A DNA stretch of 64,000 nucleotides from Acinetobacter sp. 10FS3-1 (GTDB taxonomy: Bacteria > Pseudomonadota > Gammaproteobacteria > Pseudomonadales > Moraxellaceae), in the NCBI RefSeq assembly GCF_013343215.1, contig NZ_CP039143.1, positions 1,426,001 to 1,490,000 of the forward strand, in the 5' to 3' direction. The notes beneath the pieces are model-generated. The model was not told the origin of the DNA. It was given only the letters and a program-made list of their open reading frames with translations, and did not search any database. Positions 1-9,255 of this stretch are shown piece by piece. Position 1 is the first letter of the stretch. Every line of letters starts with the position of its first letter. Position numbers and translations under genes: made by a program.

Positions 1-217
1 GAAGGGCAGGAAAACCATTCACATTGATCAGTGGATGGTTATTGCAAAGCCATTATTTTATTCATTTTCATTTGGCAACTAGAAAGACGGGGTTGAGGCT
101 CTAATTTCGTGTAGAAATTGTTTTCAATGAAGCTATAAAAATGATTCTTAAAACTTTATGAAAAATAATGCTTAGGTTAAGATGAGTGATCATTTGTAAA
201 CGTACTTTAGAAGACCT
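1..217. other. Intergenic sequence upstream of cysS
   Basis: AT-rich sequence before cysS at the window edge. I see no convincing gene. A weak candidate promoter (TTTATG, 17-base spacer, TAAGAT) lies at about 155-183. A weak AGAAGA stretch precedes the cysS ATG. Confidence 0.4.
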
Positions 218-1639
218 ATGCAACCATTTGTTCTATATAACTCAGAGCAACGTAAAAAAGTTGAATTTGTTCCACGCAAAGCAGGGCATATCGACATGTA
301 TGTGTGTGGTATGACAGTTTATGATTACTGTCATATTGGACATGCTCGGGTCATGGTTGCATTCGACTATATTATTCGTTTCCTGCGTAGTCAGGGCTGG
401 AACGTAAAATATGTACGTAACATCACCGATATTGATGACAAGATTATTAAGCGTGCTAATGAAAATGGCGAAAGCATCACGGCACTGACAGATCGCTTTA
501 TTCAAGCCATGAATGAAGATGCAGCCAACTTGGGGTGCTTGGAGCCAGATGAGGCGCCTCGTGCTACGGAATACATCGACCAGATGCAAAGCATGATTGG
601 CAATCTGGTTGAAAAGGGAACCGCCTATCCGGCAGCAAATGGTGATGTATATTTTCAGGTAGAAAAGTTTGAAAAATATGGCCGTCTTTCGGGGCGTAAA
701 CTGGACGACATGCAGGCAGGTGCTTCGGAACGTGTAGATGTCGAAGTTGAAAAAAAACATCCTTTTGACTTTGTGCTCTGGAAACATGCCAAGGAGAATG
801 AGCCGGCTTGGGCTTCTCCATGGGGCAATGGCCGTCCGGGCTGGCATATTGAATGCTCTGCCATGTCGACCTGCTGCCTGGGTAACCACTTTGATATTCA
901 TGGCGGTGGTTCGGACCTGATGTTTCCGCATCATGAAAATGAAATTGCGCAATCAGAAGCCTCTACAGGTGAACAGTATGTGAATTACTGGATGCATGTG
1001 GGCTTTATCAATGTCGATGGCGAAAAAATGTCGAAGTCGCTGGGTAACTTCTTTACCATTCGTGATGTCATGGAAAAGTTTCATCCGGAAGTGATTCGCT
1101 ATTTCATTGTGTCTTCACACTACCGCAGTCCGGTGAACTTCTCTGATGTGGCACTGAAGGAAGCTAAAACTGCGTTGTCACGTTTCTATCATTCATTTAA
1201 GGCGTATCAGGCTGTTTATGGTGACAAGCGAGTAGACAACTTGGATGAAACCCTAGTGGAGCGCTTCAATGCCGCTATGCGTGATGACTTTAATACGGCA
1301 GAGGCAATTGCAGTCCTGTTTGAAATCAATAAAGAGCTGAATCGCGCGGTTAAAGAGGACAAGGCTGAACAGGCTGCTATTCTGTATGCTACTTTAAGCC
1401 ACCTAACCAATATTCTGGGTCTGGTACAGCACAATGTCGATGAGTTTTTAAAATCTGATATTGGGCAGGATGCTTTGGGTCTAACTGAAGAACAGATCGA
1501 AGATCTGATTCAGCAGCGCCAAGACGCCAAAAAAGACAAAAACTTTGCCCGTGCTGATGAAATTCGTCAGTCCTTACTGGACCAAGGAGTGGTTTTGGAA
1601 GATACCCGTCAAGGAACAGTATGGCGTCGTGCTGATTAA
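218..1639 (+). CDS. cysS: Cysteinyl-tRNA synthetase
   Basis: A cytoplasmic class I aminoacyl-tRNA synthetase that activates cysteine with ATP and charges tRNA-Cys. The 473 aa length is usual for bacterial CysRS. The HIGH signature is at residues 39-42 and KMSKS starts at about residue 270. Likely zinc ligands are C30 (in MYVCGMTVY), the Cys of GWHIECS and the following HHENE stretch. The C-terminal part, from about residue 340, is the helical DALR/anticodon-binding region. The gene stands alone, followed 65 bp later by a tRNA-Gly gene with its own promoter. The family assignment is certain. Confidence 0.98.
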   Translation: MQPFVLYNSEQRKKVEFVPRKAGHIDMYVCGMTVYDYCHIGHARVMVAFDYIIRFLRSQGWNVKYVRNITDIDDKIIKRANENGESITALTDRFIQAMNEDAANLGCLEPDEAPRATEYIDQMQSMIGNLVEKGTAYPAANGDVYFQVEKFEKYGRLSGRKLDDMQAGASERVDVEVEKKHPFDFVLWKHAKENEPAWASPWGNGRPGWHIECSAMSTCCLGNHFDIHGGGSDLMFPHHENEIAQSEASTGEQYVNYWMHVGFINVDGEKMSKSLGNFFTIRDVMEKFHPEVIRYFIVSSHYRSPVNFSDVALKEAKTALSRFYHSFKAYQAVYGDKRVDNLDETLVERFNAAMRDDFNTAEAIAVLFEINKELNRAVKEDKAEQAAILYATLSHLTNILGLVQHNVDEFLKSDIGQDALGLTEEQIEDLIQQRQDAKKDKNFARADEIRQSLLDQGVVLEDTRQGTVWRRAD

Positions 1640-1663
1640 TTCGACACTTGATCGCATGGAGAG

Positions 1664-1691
1664 TTGACAGTTGTAAGAAACTCTCTATAAT
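1664..1691 (+). promoter_or_regulatory. Sigma-70 promoter of the tRNA-Gly gene
   Basis: A perfect -35 box TTGACA (1664-1669) and a perfect -10 box TATAAT (1686-1691) are separated by 16 bp. Transcription would start near 1698, a few bases before the mature tRNA 5' end at 1705. This is the best promoter match seen in the window and fits the high expression needed for a single-gene tRNA unit. Confidence 0.85.
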
Positions 1692-1704
1692 TCATTTCCA
1701 TATT

Positions 1705-1780
<76 letters not shown>

Positions 1781-1787
1781 AAATTTT

Positions 1788-1818
1788 AAAAACCCTGATC
1801 GAAAAATTGGGGTTTTTT
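1788..1818 (+). terminator. Rho-independent terminator of tRNA-Gly
   Basis: Inverted arms AAAAACCC and GGGTTTTT, closing a 15-nt loop, run into a T tract a few bases after the tRNA CCA end. Confidence 0.75.
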
Positions 1819-2032
1819 ATTGCTTGCTAAAAAACTATAAAAAACCGATCAGGAAAAGAGAACTGTATAGCTCTAGATTCGGGGCGAATGAAGAATTTAA
1901 AGGCATTCTGTTTAAGTTTTATTAAAAGCACACTATTTTCAAAACTGCGATTCGCATAGATATGATAAAATTGCGAAAATTATTCGTATCTCACGAAAGT
2001 TTTTCTCTGTCCTTAGTGTAGGTAAACAGGCT

Positions 2033-3025
2033 TTGAATCAAGAAAAAACAGCGAACTTATTCGATTTCCAGAAGGTTGCACTTGAAACATTACGCATTGA
2101 AGAAAATGCGTTACAGATTTTAGCTACGCAGATTGATGGCCGTTTTAGTCGGGCATGTGAAATTATCCTGCGATGCAAAGGGCGTCTGGTCATCACCGGG
2201 ATGGGGAAATCTGGTCATATTGGCCGTAAAATGGCAGCCACCTTTGCTTCCACAGGTACGCCGTCTTTTTTCATGCATCCAGGTGAAGCGGGGCATGGTG
2301 ACTTAGGAATGCTGGTCGAAGGAGATGTGCTGATTGCCATTTCTAATTCAGGCAAAAGTGATGAAATCATGATGCTGATGCCTTTGATCAAGCACCTTGG
2401 TGTACCTTTAATTACCATTAGTGGTGATGATCGCGGCCCGATGCCACAAAATGCTGATGTTGCCCTGACTTTGGGCGATATTCAGGAAGCTTGTCCACTG
2501 GGCCTGGCACCGACATCTTCAACGACTGCCACCTTGGCGCTGGGGGATGCTTTGGCAGTGGCCTTGCTGGATGCTCGCGGGTTCACCTCAGATGACTTTG
2601 CACGATCACATCCTGCAGGTGCGCTTGGTAAGCGCTTGCTGCTGCATGTAAAGCATTTGATGCATACGGGGGAAGATTTGCCGAAGGTCGCACCTGATAC
2701 CCCGATGAATAAAGTGCTTTATGAAATTTCTGATAAGCGTTTAGGTTTGACCACAATTGTGGATGAGCAGGAGCGTTTGCTCGGAATTTTTACCGATGGT
2801 GACTTGCGCCGCCTGATTGATAAACAGCAAGGTTTTGATGTTAATCTTCTGGTGCAGGACGTGATGATTCAAAATCCATGGACGATTTCTCAGGAAGCAC
2901 GTGCAGTCGAAGCCTTGGAACGTATGAACGAGCGTAAAATAAACCAATTTGTAGTGGTGGATGAGACCAATAAGGTGATTGGTGTGATCAGTATGCATGA
3001 CCTGATTCAGGCTGGGGTAAATTAA
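2033..3025 (+). CDS. kdsD: Arabinose-5-phosphate isomerase KdsD
   Basis: Interconverts D-ribulose 5-phosphate and D-arabinose 5-phosphate, the first step of Kdo synthesis for LPS/LOS. The 330 aa protein has an N-terminal SIS sugar-isomerase domain (about residues 40-190, with GMGKSGHIGRKMA and SNSGKSDEI) and a tandem CBS pair at the C-terminus (about 205-325). It heads the kdsD-kdsC-lptC-lptA-lptB operon, with kdsC beginning 3 bp after its stop. The start is an unusual TTG at 2033; no better in-frame ATG lies before the conserved region. The ribosome site (AGG-rich, about 2018-2030) is weak, which fits modest expression. Confidence 0.95.
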   Translation: MNQEKTANLFDFQKVALETLRIEENALQILATQIDGRFSRACEIILRCKGRLVITGMGKSGHIGRKMAATFASTGTPSFFMHPGEAGHGDLGMLVEGDVLIAISNSGKSDEIMMLMPLIKHLGVPLITISGDDRGPMPQNADVALTLGDIQEACPLGLAPTSSTTATLALGDALAVALLDARGFTSDDFARSHPAGALGKRLLLHVKHLMHTGEDLPKVAPDTPMNKVLYEISDKRLGLTTIVDEQERLLGIFTDGDLRRLIDKQQGFDVNLLVQDVMIQNPWTISQEARAVEALERMNERKINQFVVVDETNKVIGVISMHDLIQAGVN

Positions 3026-3028
3026 TCG

Positions 3029-3568
3029 ATGGCATCTTATGTATTACTAGAGCAGGCACGTCATATTAAAGCATTGGTGCTAGATGTAGATGGTATTTTA
3101 AGCGATGGTTTTGTCACGTTGACCAATACAGGCGATGAAATCAAATCTTTTGATATTCGCGATGGCTTGGGGGTGAAACTGGTTCAGCAGGCTGGTATCA
3201 AAGTGATTATCATCACTGGACGTAAAAGTAATATCGTTGAAAAGCGTATGTCAGATCTGGGAGTCGATCTGGTCTATCAGGGTCGTGAAGACAAAGGTCT
3301 GGCTTTGAGTGAGGCTTGTACACAACTGGAGATTGCGGTAGAAGATTGCCTGTATATGGGGGATGACTGGCCAGACCTGTCTGCATTTGCCATTGCTGGT
3401 ATGAAGGTGACAGTACCGAATGGTCATGTGGAAGTTCGCCGTCGTGCCGATCTGGTGACTCAGGCCATGGGCGGGCGCGGCGCAGTGCGTGAAATTTGCG
3501 ATATGCTGCTGACCTCTAAAGGCGTATACCAAGAGTTACTTGAAAAATATATGCGTGCACCTTATTAA
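3029..3568 (+). CDS. kdsC: 3-deoxy-D-manno-octulosonate 8-phosphate phosphatase KdsC
   Basis: Removes phosphate from Kdo 8-phosphate, the third step of the Kdo pathway, in the cytoplasm. The 179 aa length is typical. It is a capless HAD phosphatase: motif I is DVDG at residues 19-22 (nucleophile D19, acid D21), motif II is IITGRKS, and motif IV is GDDWPDL near residue 112. It lies between kdsD and lptC in the LPS operon, so precursor synthesis and LPS transport are probably co-transcribed. Confidence 0.95.
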   Translation: MASYVLLEQARHIKALVLDVDGILSDGFVTLTNTGDEIKSFDIRDGLGVKLVQQAGIKVIIITGRKSNIVEKRMSDLGVDLVYQGREDKGLALSEACTQLEIAVEDCLYMGDDWPDLSAFAIAGMKVTVPNGHVEVRRRADLVTQAMGGRGAVREICDMLLTSKGVYQELLEKYMRAPY

Positions 3569-3601
3569 TAATTCATACGATTTGGATTAAGTACACCGCT
3601 T

Positions 3602-4150
3602 ATGGATACTAGATTTTTATACCTTACGGCTGTCATTATTGCCGCAATAAGTGGTGGTTATTACTATTACAGTGGAAAAGGCAACAAGCTGCAGACAGAT
3701 TCTGCCCGCAGCATGACTTATTCTGCCAAGGATATTAACTTAACCCAAACTGATGAAAATGGCATGCTGTCAGTTCGTGCACAAGTCGATGAGCTTGAAC
3801 AAAACCTACAGCAACGAAGTTCGTATCTGAAAAATCTGCTAGCTTCCACCTATAAAGATGGCAAAGTAGAGGCCACTTTTATTGCCAAGCTGGGAAATGG
3901 TTATGATGACAATACAAAAGTGGTACTTTCGGATGGCGTGATCGCGACCAAGTTCCTGGACAATGGAAGAATCCGCTTTCGTACGGATGAGCTGACAGGT
4001 TTTCCGAAAACACGTGAAATTGAAACCGACAAAACCGTTCTGGTGGATTCTCCCCAGGCCGAGTTTGTGAGTCAGGGGCTTAAAGCCGATCTTAATGATG
4101 GTCAATACGAGTTCTTTAATATTCGAGGAAAGTATGAACCAAATTCGTAG
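3602..4150 (+). CDS. lptC: LPS export protein LptC
   Basis: Inner-membrane bitopic subunit of the Lpt bridge. It receives LPS from LptB2FG and hands it to LptA in the periplasm. The 182 aa protein has one N-terminal transmembrane helix (about residues 5-22) followed by a periplasmic beta-jellyroll LptC domain. Sequence similarity within this family is low, but the position between kdsC and lptA is diagnostic. Its 3' end overlaps lptA by 17 bp, implying translational coupling. Confidence 0.93.
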   Translation: MDTRFLYLTAVIIAAISGGYYYYSGKGNKLQTDSARSMTYSAKDINLTQTDENGMLSVRAQVDELEQNLQQRSSYLKNLLASTYKDGKVEATFIAKLGNGYDDNTKVVLSDGVIATKFLDNGRIRFRTDELTGFPKTREIETDKTVLVDSPQAEFVSQGLKADLNDGQYEFFNIRGKYEPNS

Positions 4151-4700
4151 AGTTAAAATGATGAGCACTTTCCTGAAGCGCATGGCGCTCGTGACGATAG
4201 CCGGATGCTGTTCAGTGACGGCTTTCGCTTTGCCATCTGACCGTAATCAGGCAATTACCCTGCTGGCAGACCGTGCAACCTTTAATGAGCGTACAGGGGT
4301 AACCACTTACTCCGGGAATGTCATTATCGAGCAGGGCACTATGAAGTTGCAGGCCAACTCAATTGTGGCCAATCTGAACAGTAAAAAGCAGATCAGTGTT
4401 ATTACTGCAACAGGTAGTCCGGCTCGGTTCCAGCAAAAAATAGACGCGGCGAAAGGTCTGGCGAAAGGACAAGCACAAAAAATTGTTTATAATGCTGAAA
4501 CCGGTATTATTACCCTGTCAGGCAATGCTTACCTGCAGCAGGATGGTGCCAGCATTCGCGGTAATATCCTTAAATACAGTATGAATAAAGGGGATATTGA
4601 GGCCATCGGTACACCGAACAAAACCGGTTCATCTTCAGGTCGTGTAGAGATTGTGATTCCGCCATCCGCGAGTCAGTCCTTCCCGGGAGCACGTGATTAA
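4134..4700 (+). CDS. lptA: LPS transport periplasmic protein LptA
   Basis: Periplasmic bridge protein that carries LPS from LptC to LptD. I place the start at the ATG at 4134, preceded by GAGGAAAGT, giving 188 aa. A longer in-frame start at 4095 lies deep inside lptC and has no good ribosome site. The N-terminus is a signal peptide (basic NQIRRVK, hydrophobic [16 protein letters not shown], cleavage before LPSDRN), followed by an OstA/LptA beta-jellyroll domain. It overlaps lptC by 17 bp, and its stop overlaps the lptB start (TAATG). Confidence 0.95.
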   Translation: MNQIRRVKMMSTFLKRMALVTIAGCCSVTAFALPSDRNQAITLLADRATFNERTGVTTYSGNVIIEQGTMKLQANSIVANLNSKKQISVITATGSPARFQQKIDAAKGLAKGQAQKIVYNAETGIITLSGNAYLQQDGASIRGNILKYSMNKGDIEAIGTPNKTGSSSGRVEIVIPPSASQSFPGARD

Positions 4701-5443
4701 TGGAGCAAGTGCAGCAGGTTCAGACTTTATGCATCAAACATCTGGCAAAAAACTATAGCAAACGCTGGGTAGTTAAAGATGTTTCTTTCAGCATGGAAAG
4801 TGGTCAGATTGTAGGGCTTTTGGGTCCTAATGGTGCCGGAAAAACCACCAGTTTCTATATGGTAGTCGGACTGGTGCGCATGGATAAAGGTGAAATTCAT
4901 CTAGATAATCTGGATTTATCTGATCTGGCCATGCATGAACGTGCCCGTAAAGGCATTGGCTATTTGCCACAGGAAGCCTCTATTTTCAGAAAGTTGACTA
5001 TCGCTGAAAATATTATGGCAATTCTGGAAACCCGTAAGGATTTGAATAAGGAGCAACGTCAGCAGCGCCTCAAGGAATTGCTGGCAGATTTTAAAATTAC
5101 TCATATCAAAGATTCATTAGGGATGAGTGTTTCCGGTGGAGAACGCCGTCGTGCTGAAATCGCACGGGCATTGGCTGCTGATCCGAAATTTATGCTCTTG
5201 GATGAACCTTTTGCAGGGGTCGATCCAATCTCGGTTGGTGATATTAAAGACATTATCATGACCTTGAAAGAACGTGGAATCGGGGTGCTGATCACCGATC
5301 ATAACGTACGTGAAACTCTGGCGATCTGTGAGCATGCTTATATTGTCAGTGAGGGTGCTGTCATTGCAGAGGGTACGCCGAATGAAATTCTGGCCAATGA
5401 AACGGTGAGAAAAGTTTATTTGGGTGATGATTTTACTGTTTAA
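4700..5443 (+). CDS. lptB: LPS export ABC transporter ATPase LptB
   Basis: Cytoplasmic ATPase that powers extraction of LPS from the inner membrane with LptF and LptG, which are not in this window. The 247 aa protein shows Walker A GPNGAGKT (residues 42-49), the Q-loop region [13 protein letters not shown], signature VSGGERRR, Walker B FMLLDEP and the H-loop ITDHN. The ATG overlaps the lptA stop by one base. A strong terminator 22 bp downstream closes the operon; rpoN, which often follows lptB in enterobacteria, is absent. Confidence 0.97.
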   Translation: MEQVQQVQTLCIKHLAKNYSKRWVVKDVSFSMESGQIVGLLGPNGAGKTTSFYMVVGLVRMDKGEIHLDNLDLSDLAMHERARKGIGYLPQEASIFRKLTIAENIMAILETRKDLNKEQRQQRLKELLADFKITHIKDSLGMSVSGGERRRAEIARALAADPKFMLLDEPFAGVDPISVGDIKDIIMTLKERGIGVLITDHNVRETLAICEHAYIVSEGAVIAEGTPNEILANETVRKVYLGDDFTV

Positions 5444-5464
5444 GTCCGTTACTATTTTCTTTAA

Positions 5465-5506
5465 AATTCCCTCATTATCAGCTTAGAATGATGAGGGAAT
5501 TTTTTT
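5465..5506 (+). terminator. Terminator of the kdsD-lptB operon
   Basis: An 11-bp perfect stem, AATTCCCTCAT with ATGAGGGAATT, is followed by TTTTTT just after lptB. Confidence 0.88.
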
Positions 5507-5632
5507 AAGCATTTATTTGAAAGAACACAGTCTTTTTAAACAAACTTTGTTATAGTCTTTGCAAAATGTAAAATATAAGAAATCATGTTATTTCGGGTAA
5601 AACACAGCGTTAAAAATCAGAGGAAAGTTTAC

Positions 5633-7120
5633 GTGAAAAGTGGAATATTTATGTTTTTCCTTTTTCCTCTGCAAATCTCTCTCGTTCATGCAGAAACCAG
5701 CTATTTTTCAAATATAAAAAATAGTTTTGGAAAACTGATTGCTCCTGAGCCTACCTCTTCTGCCTATAAGGTGGAGATGTCTAGTTTAAGTCAATACTCT
5801 ATGGATACCTCCCGAGTCGCAGAGCTGCCTCAGGTGATACGCCCGCAGCCAGGACAGGGTGTAGTCAATCCAATGGCTGTAGCTTTGCCCCGAAAAATGG
5901 GTTTAATTGATGCAGTGCATACAGCGGTACAAAGGCGTCCTGAAATTTCACAAAGTGTTTCTCAATTATCTGCGCAGGCTGCCAGTATTGATGTAGCGAA
6001 AGCCGCCTATTATCCCCAGATATCCGGGGGGCTAGGGACAGGTGATTTCACTACCGGAGAGCGTGGGCGGCAGGTCATTTCTTTAAATGCTACTCAAGTT
6101 GTATATGATTTTGGCAAAATTAAAACCAATGTCAGTGTCGAAGAAGCCAGACTGACAGAAGAACAGGCACGTGTACTGATCAGTCTGGATCAGATTGCTC
6201 TGGAAGTTGCGGATGCCATTATTAATATCAAGCGCTATCAGGAAATTACCAAGATTGCCCAGCAACAGATTGAGGGCATTGGGCGGATCGCAGAAATTGC
6301 GAATTTACGTGCCCAAGCCGGAATCAGCAGTCAGGCTGACCCTATCCAGGCCCAATCCAATCTTGAAGCAGCAGAGTCGAATCTACTGATTCAGCAAACC
6401 CAGTTAAGACAGTACCAGCAGCGCTTGCGCAATCTGCTGGGATTTGATGTTTCTCATATTGAATGGGTCATTCCAGAGAAGATTGTGCAGCAAGCCCATC
6501 TGTATCAAGATCCTGATTTTACCCGGATTCCCAATATGATTTTGGCCAATGCCGGTGTGGAAGTGGCACGCTTACAGAAAAATCAGGCACGCTTAAGCAG
6601 CTATCCGACCTTTAACTTGAAAGGTAGTGTAAGCCAGGCCGTGAATGGGCGAAACCCGAATAATAATGAAGATGACGGTTTCTACAATTCTATTATGCTG
6701 GAAGCCAGCAGTAACTTTTATCAAGGTGGAGCGATGCGTTCTCAGGCTCGTGCAGCCAGTTTTGCCGAAGAAGCAGCGCGTGCTCAGGTCAATACCGTTT
6801 ATTTGGATGTGCAGGATCAAATCCGTCTTATCCGTGAACAGATAGAGAACAAGCAAAAGCAGATGGATGTTTTGGCTAAACGCCGCTCGACCACTGCCCG
6901 GACCAAAGAGCTTTATCAAGAACAATATAAATTAGGTACGCGTACCGTGGTGGATCTGTTGAATGCCGAGCAGGCGATTCATAGTGCGGCTCAAGAGATT
7001 GAGGCAGCGCGTTATGATATTTATGCTGCGATTGTGCAATATATTCAGGTCACTGGTCGTACGCGCGATCTTTATGCGCTTAATGATATTTCAATTCAAG
7101 GATTTGAAGTTCAGCCATGA
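5633..7120 (+). CDS. TolC-family outer membrane channel of a type I secretion system
   Basis: Outer membrane efflux protein of the TolC/LapE type, the exit duct of the secretion operon it begins. I prefer the GTG start at 5633, which has AGGAAAG at 5621-5627 and opens directly into a signal peptide (KSGIFMFFLFPLQISLVHA, cleavage before ETS), giving 495 aa. An upstream ATG at 5585 has no ribosome site and would add 16 residues before the signal. Two OEP repeats cover about residues 100-480, rich in Gln, Ala and Arg and predicted to form coiled coils. It overlaps the ABC exporter gene by 4 bp (ATGA). Confidence 0.9.
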   Translation: MKSGIFMFFLFPLQISLVHAETSYFSNIKNSFGKLIAPEPTSSAYKVEMSSLSQYSMDTSRVAELPQVIRPQPGQGVVNPMAVALPRKMGLIDAVHTAVQRRPEISQSVSQLSAQAASIDVAKAAYYPQISGGLGTGDFTTGERGRQVISLNATQVVYDFGKIKTNVSVEEARLTEEQARVLISLDQIALEVADAIINIKRYQEITKIAQQQIEGIGRIAEIANLRAQAGISSQADPIQAQSNLEAAESNLLIQQTQLRQYQQRLRNLLGFDVSHIEWVIPEKIVQQAHLYQDPDFTRIPNMILANAGVEVARLQKNQARLSSYPTFNLKGSVSQAVNGRNPNNNEDDGFYNSIMLEASSNFYQGGAMRSQARAASFAEEAARAQVNTVYLDVQDQIRLIREQIENKQKQMDVLAKRRSTTARTKELYQEQYKLGTRTVVDLLNAEQAIHSAAQEIEAARYDIYAAIVQYIQVTGRTRDLYALNDISIQGFEVQP

Positions 7121-9255
7121 GTACTATAATAAATTATCAACCGTGGCTCCAAGCGGTTTTGAATATTGCAAAACATTATCGAATTGAGCCTTCTGAAGAG
7201 CGGATCCGTTTACAGCTAGATTGGAGTCAGCATCAGGATGCCGATGAGATACTGAAAATCGTCAGCCGCCAGATTGGTTTAAATGTCCGTAAAAATAACT
7301 TTGACAGTGGTTTGCTAAACCCGTGGCGTTTACCTTTGCTGGTTGAATTTCAGAATGGTGATGTGGGTGTCATTGAGCGGATTGATACGGCAGGAAATGT
7401 CAGTGTTCAACTGAGTGGAGATCAAGGTCTTTCTCAGGTATTTAAAGTCGAGCAGCTGAATGAAGGGGTAAAACATCTTTATATTTTACGTCCCGAATCA
7501 TCCGTACCTGATGCCCGTGTTGATGAATATATCAAGCCCTTTGAAAAAAACTGGTTCTGGTCCATTGTTCTGAATGACTGGAAGCGTTATATCGATGTTA
7601 TGTTTGCCTCATTGATTGCCAATATTCTGGCACTGGCAACCATCGTATTTTCAATGAATGTCTATGACCGGGTAATTCCATCCCAGTCTGTTCCTACTTT
7701 ATGGGTGCTGGCAAGTGGGGTACTCATTGCGGCGATTTTTGAGTTTATCTTGCGTGTCTCCCGGATTTATCTGTCCGATATTATTGGGAAACGCGCAGAC
7801 CTGAAAATCTCTGACCGGGTATTTGGACATTCGCTCCGAATTAAAAATAGTGAGCGCTCCAAATCTACCGGTACTTTTATTTCACAGATTCGAGAACTGG
7901 AAGGGGTACGTGAACTGGTCACCTCAACCACTGTGACCGCAATTGCAGATCTTCCATTCTTCTTCCTGTTTCTGGGGATTTTCTGGATCATTGGCGGTAA
8001 CCTGTTCTGGGTGATGCTGCTGGTTGTACCCTTAATGATTTTGCCGGGTATTCTGGCACAGAAAAAACTGGCAGAGCTGGCTCAGCTGGGGATGCGTGAA
8101 TCCTCCATCCGTAATGCCTTGCTGGTAGAGGCCGTACAAGGCATTGAAGATGTCAAGCTATTACGTGCAGAAGCCCGTTTCCAGAATCAGTGGAATCATA
8201 TGAACGAAGTTTCTGCTGATGTCAGCATGCAGCAACGTAAAATTGTCGGCTTGATGACCGCATGGACTCAAAAAATTCAGGGTTTAACCTTTGCAATTGT
8301 AGTGCTGGTGGGGTGCTTTGCGGTTATGGAAGGCGAAATGACAACCGGTGCACTGGTGGCCTGTTCAATTCTGTCTTCACGTATGCTTGCACCGATTTCA
8401 CAACTAACAGGTGTTTTGGGGCGTTTACAGCAGGCGAAAGCTGCAAAAGCCGGGCTGGATGAGTTGATGAAAAAGCCGGTAGACCAGCCTGATTATGCTC
8501 ACCTGATTCATCGTCCGGTTTTAAGTGGCCATTATGAGCTGAATAATGTGGTATTTAAATACACCGAAGATGATACAAAACCGAGTTTAATGATTCAAAA
8601 ACTGGAAATTAAACCGGGAGAAAAAATTGCGATTCTTGGTCGAAACGGTGCTGGAAAATCAACCCTGTTACAGTTGCTATCGGGAATGCAGGTGCCTATA
8701 CAAGGTACAGTTAAACTCGATGGACTCGATTTAAACCTGATTGATCCGGCAGATGTGCGTCGGGATATGGGCTTGCTTAATCAGCACTCACAACTGTTCT
8801 ATGGCTCTATTCGTGAAAACCTGACGCTTGGTGCACCATTGGCAACCGATCAGCAGCTTATCGAAGCCCTTCAGATTACTGGTGCTCTGGGATTTGTGCA
8901 GGAGAAAAAGGAAGGGCTGGATCATATTATTCTGGAAGGTGGTGTAGGCTTTTCAGGTGGCCAGCGTCAGGCGCTGATGCTGGCGCGATTATTGATCCGT
9001 CAGCCCAATATTGTATTAATGGATGAACCGACTGCGGCTCTGGATGAGGTGTCGGAAAAACAGCTTATTGATCATTTAAAAACTTACCTGACTCACCGGA
9101 CCATGATTGTAGCCACGCATCGCCGCGCTGTTCTGGAGTTGGTGGACCGGATTATTGTGGTCAATGAAGGCAAGATTGTGATGGATGGACCACGTGACCA
9201 GATTTTGAATCAGTCACCAACTGGAACAAAACGGGCAGCTGGAGCAAGTACATGA
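7117..9255 (+). CDS. Type I secretion permease/ATPase (LapB/RtxB-like)
   Basis: Inner-membrane ABC exporter for unfolded proteins. The 712 aa comprise an N-terminal C39-like domain (about residues 1-135) with no cysteine, so it cannot cleave a leader and probably binds substrate; a transmembrane region (about 150-440) with hydrophobic helices such as FASLIANILALATIVFSM; and a nucleotide-binding domain with Walker A GRNGAGKST, signature FSGGQRQA and Walker B IVLMDEPTAALD. It overlaps the TolC-like gene upstream and the adaptor gene downstream by 4 bp each, so the three are surely one operon. Confidence 0.93.
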   Translation: MSTIINYQPWLQAVLNIAKHYRIEPSEERIRLQLDWSQHQDADEILKIVSRQIGLNVRKNNFDSGLLNPWRLPLLVEFQNGDVGVIERIDTAGNVSVQLSGDQGLSQVFKVEQLNEGVKHLYILRPESSVPDARVDEYIKPFEKNWFWSIVLNDWKRYIDVMFASLIANILALATIVFSMNVYDRVIPSQSVPTLWVLASGVLIAAIFEFILRVSRIYLSDIIGKRADLKISDRVFGHSLRIKNSERSKSTGTFISQIRELEGVRELVTSTTVTAIADLPFFFLFLGIFWIIGGNLFWVMLLVVPLMILPGILAQKKLAELAQLGMRESSIRNALLVEAVQGIEDVKLLRAEARFQNQWNHMNEVSADVSMQQRKIVGLMTAWTQKIQGLTFAIVVLVGCFAVMEGEMTTGALVACSILSSRMLAPISQLTGVLGRLQQAKAAKAGLDELMKKPVDQPDYAHLIHRPVLSGHYELNNVVFKYTEDDTKPSLMIQKLEIKPGEKIAILGRNGAGKSTLLQLLSGMQVPIQGTVKLDGLDLNLIDPADVRRDMGLLNQHSQLFYGSIRENLTLGAPLATDQQLIEALQITGALGFVQEKKEGLDHIILEGGVGFSGGQRQALMLARLLIRQPNIVLMDEPTAALDEVSEKQLIDHLKTYLTHRTMIVATHRRAVLELVDRIIVVNEGKIVMDGPRDQILNQSPTGTKRAAGAST

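Noticed and set aside
242..952. 236 aa minus-strand ORF opposite cysS
   Set aside because: Shadow of the cysS coding strand; no ribosome site or domain features, and cysS is beyond doubt.
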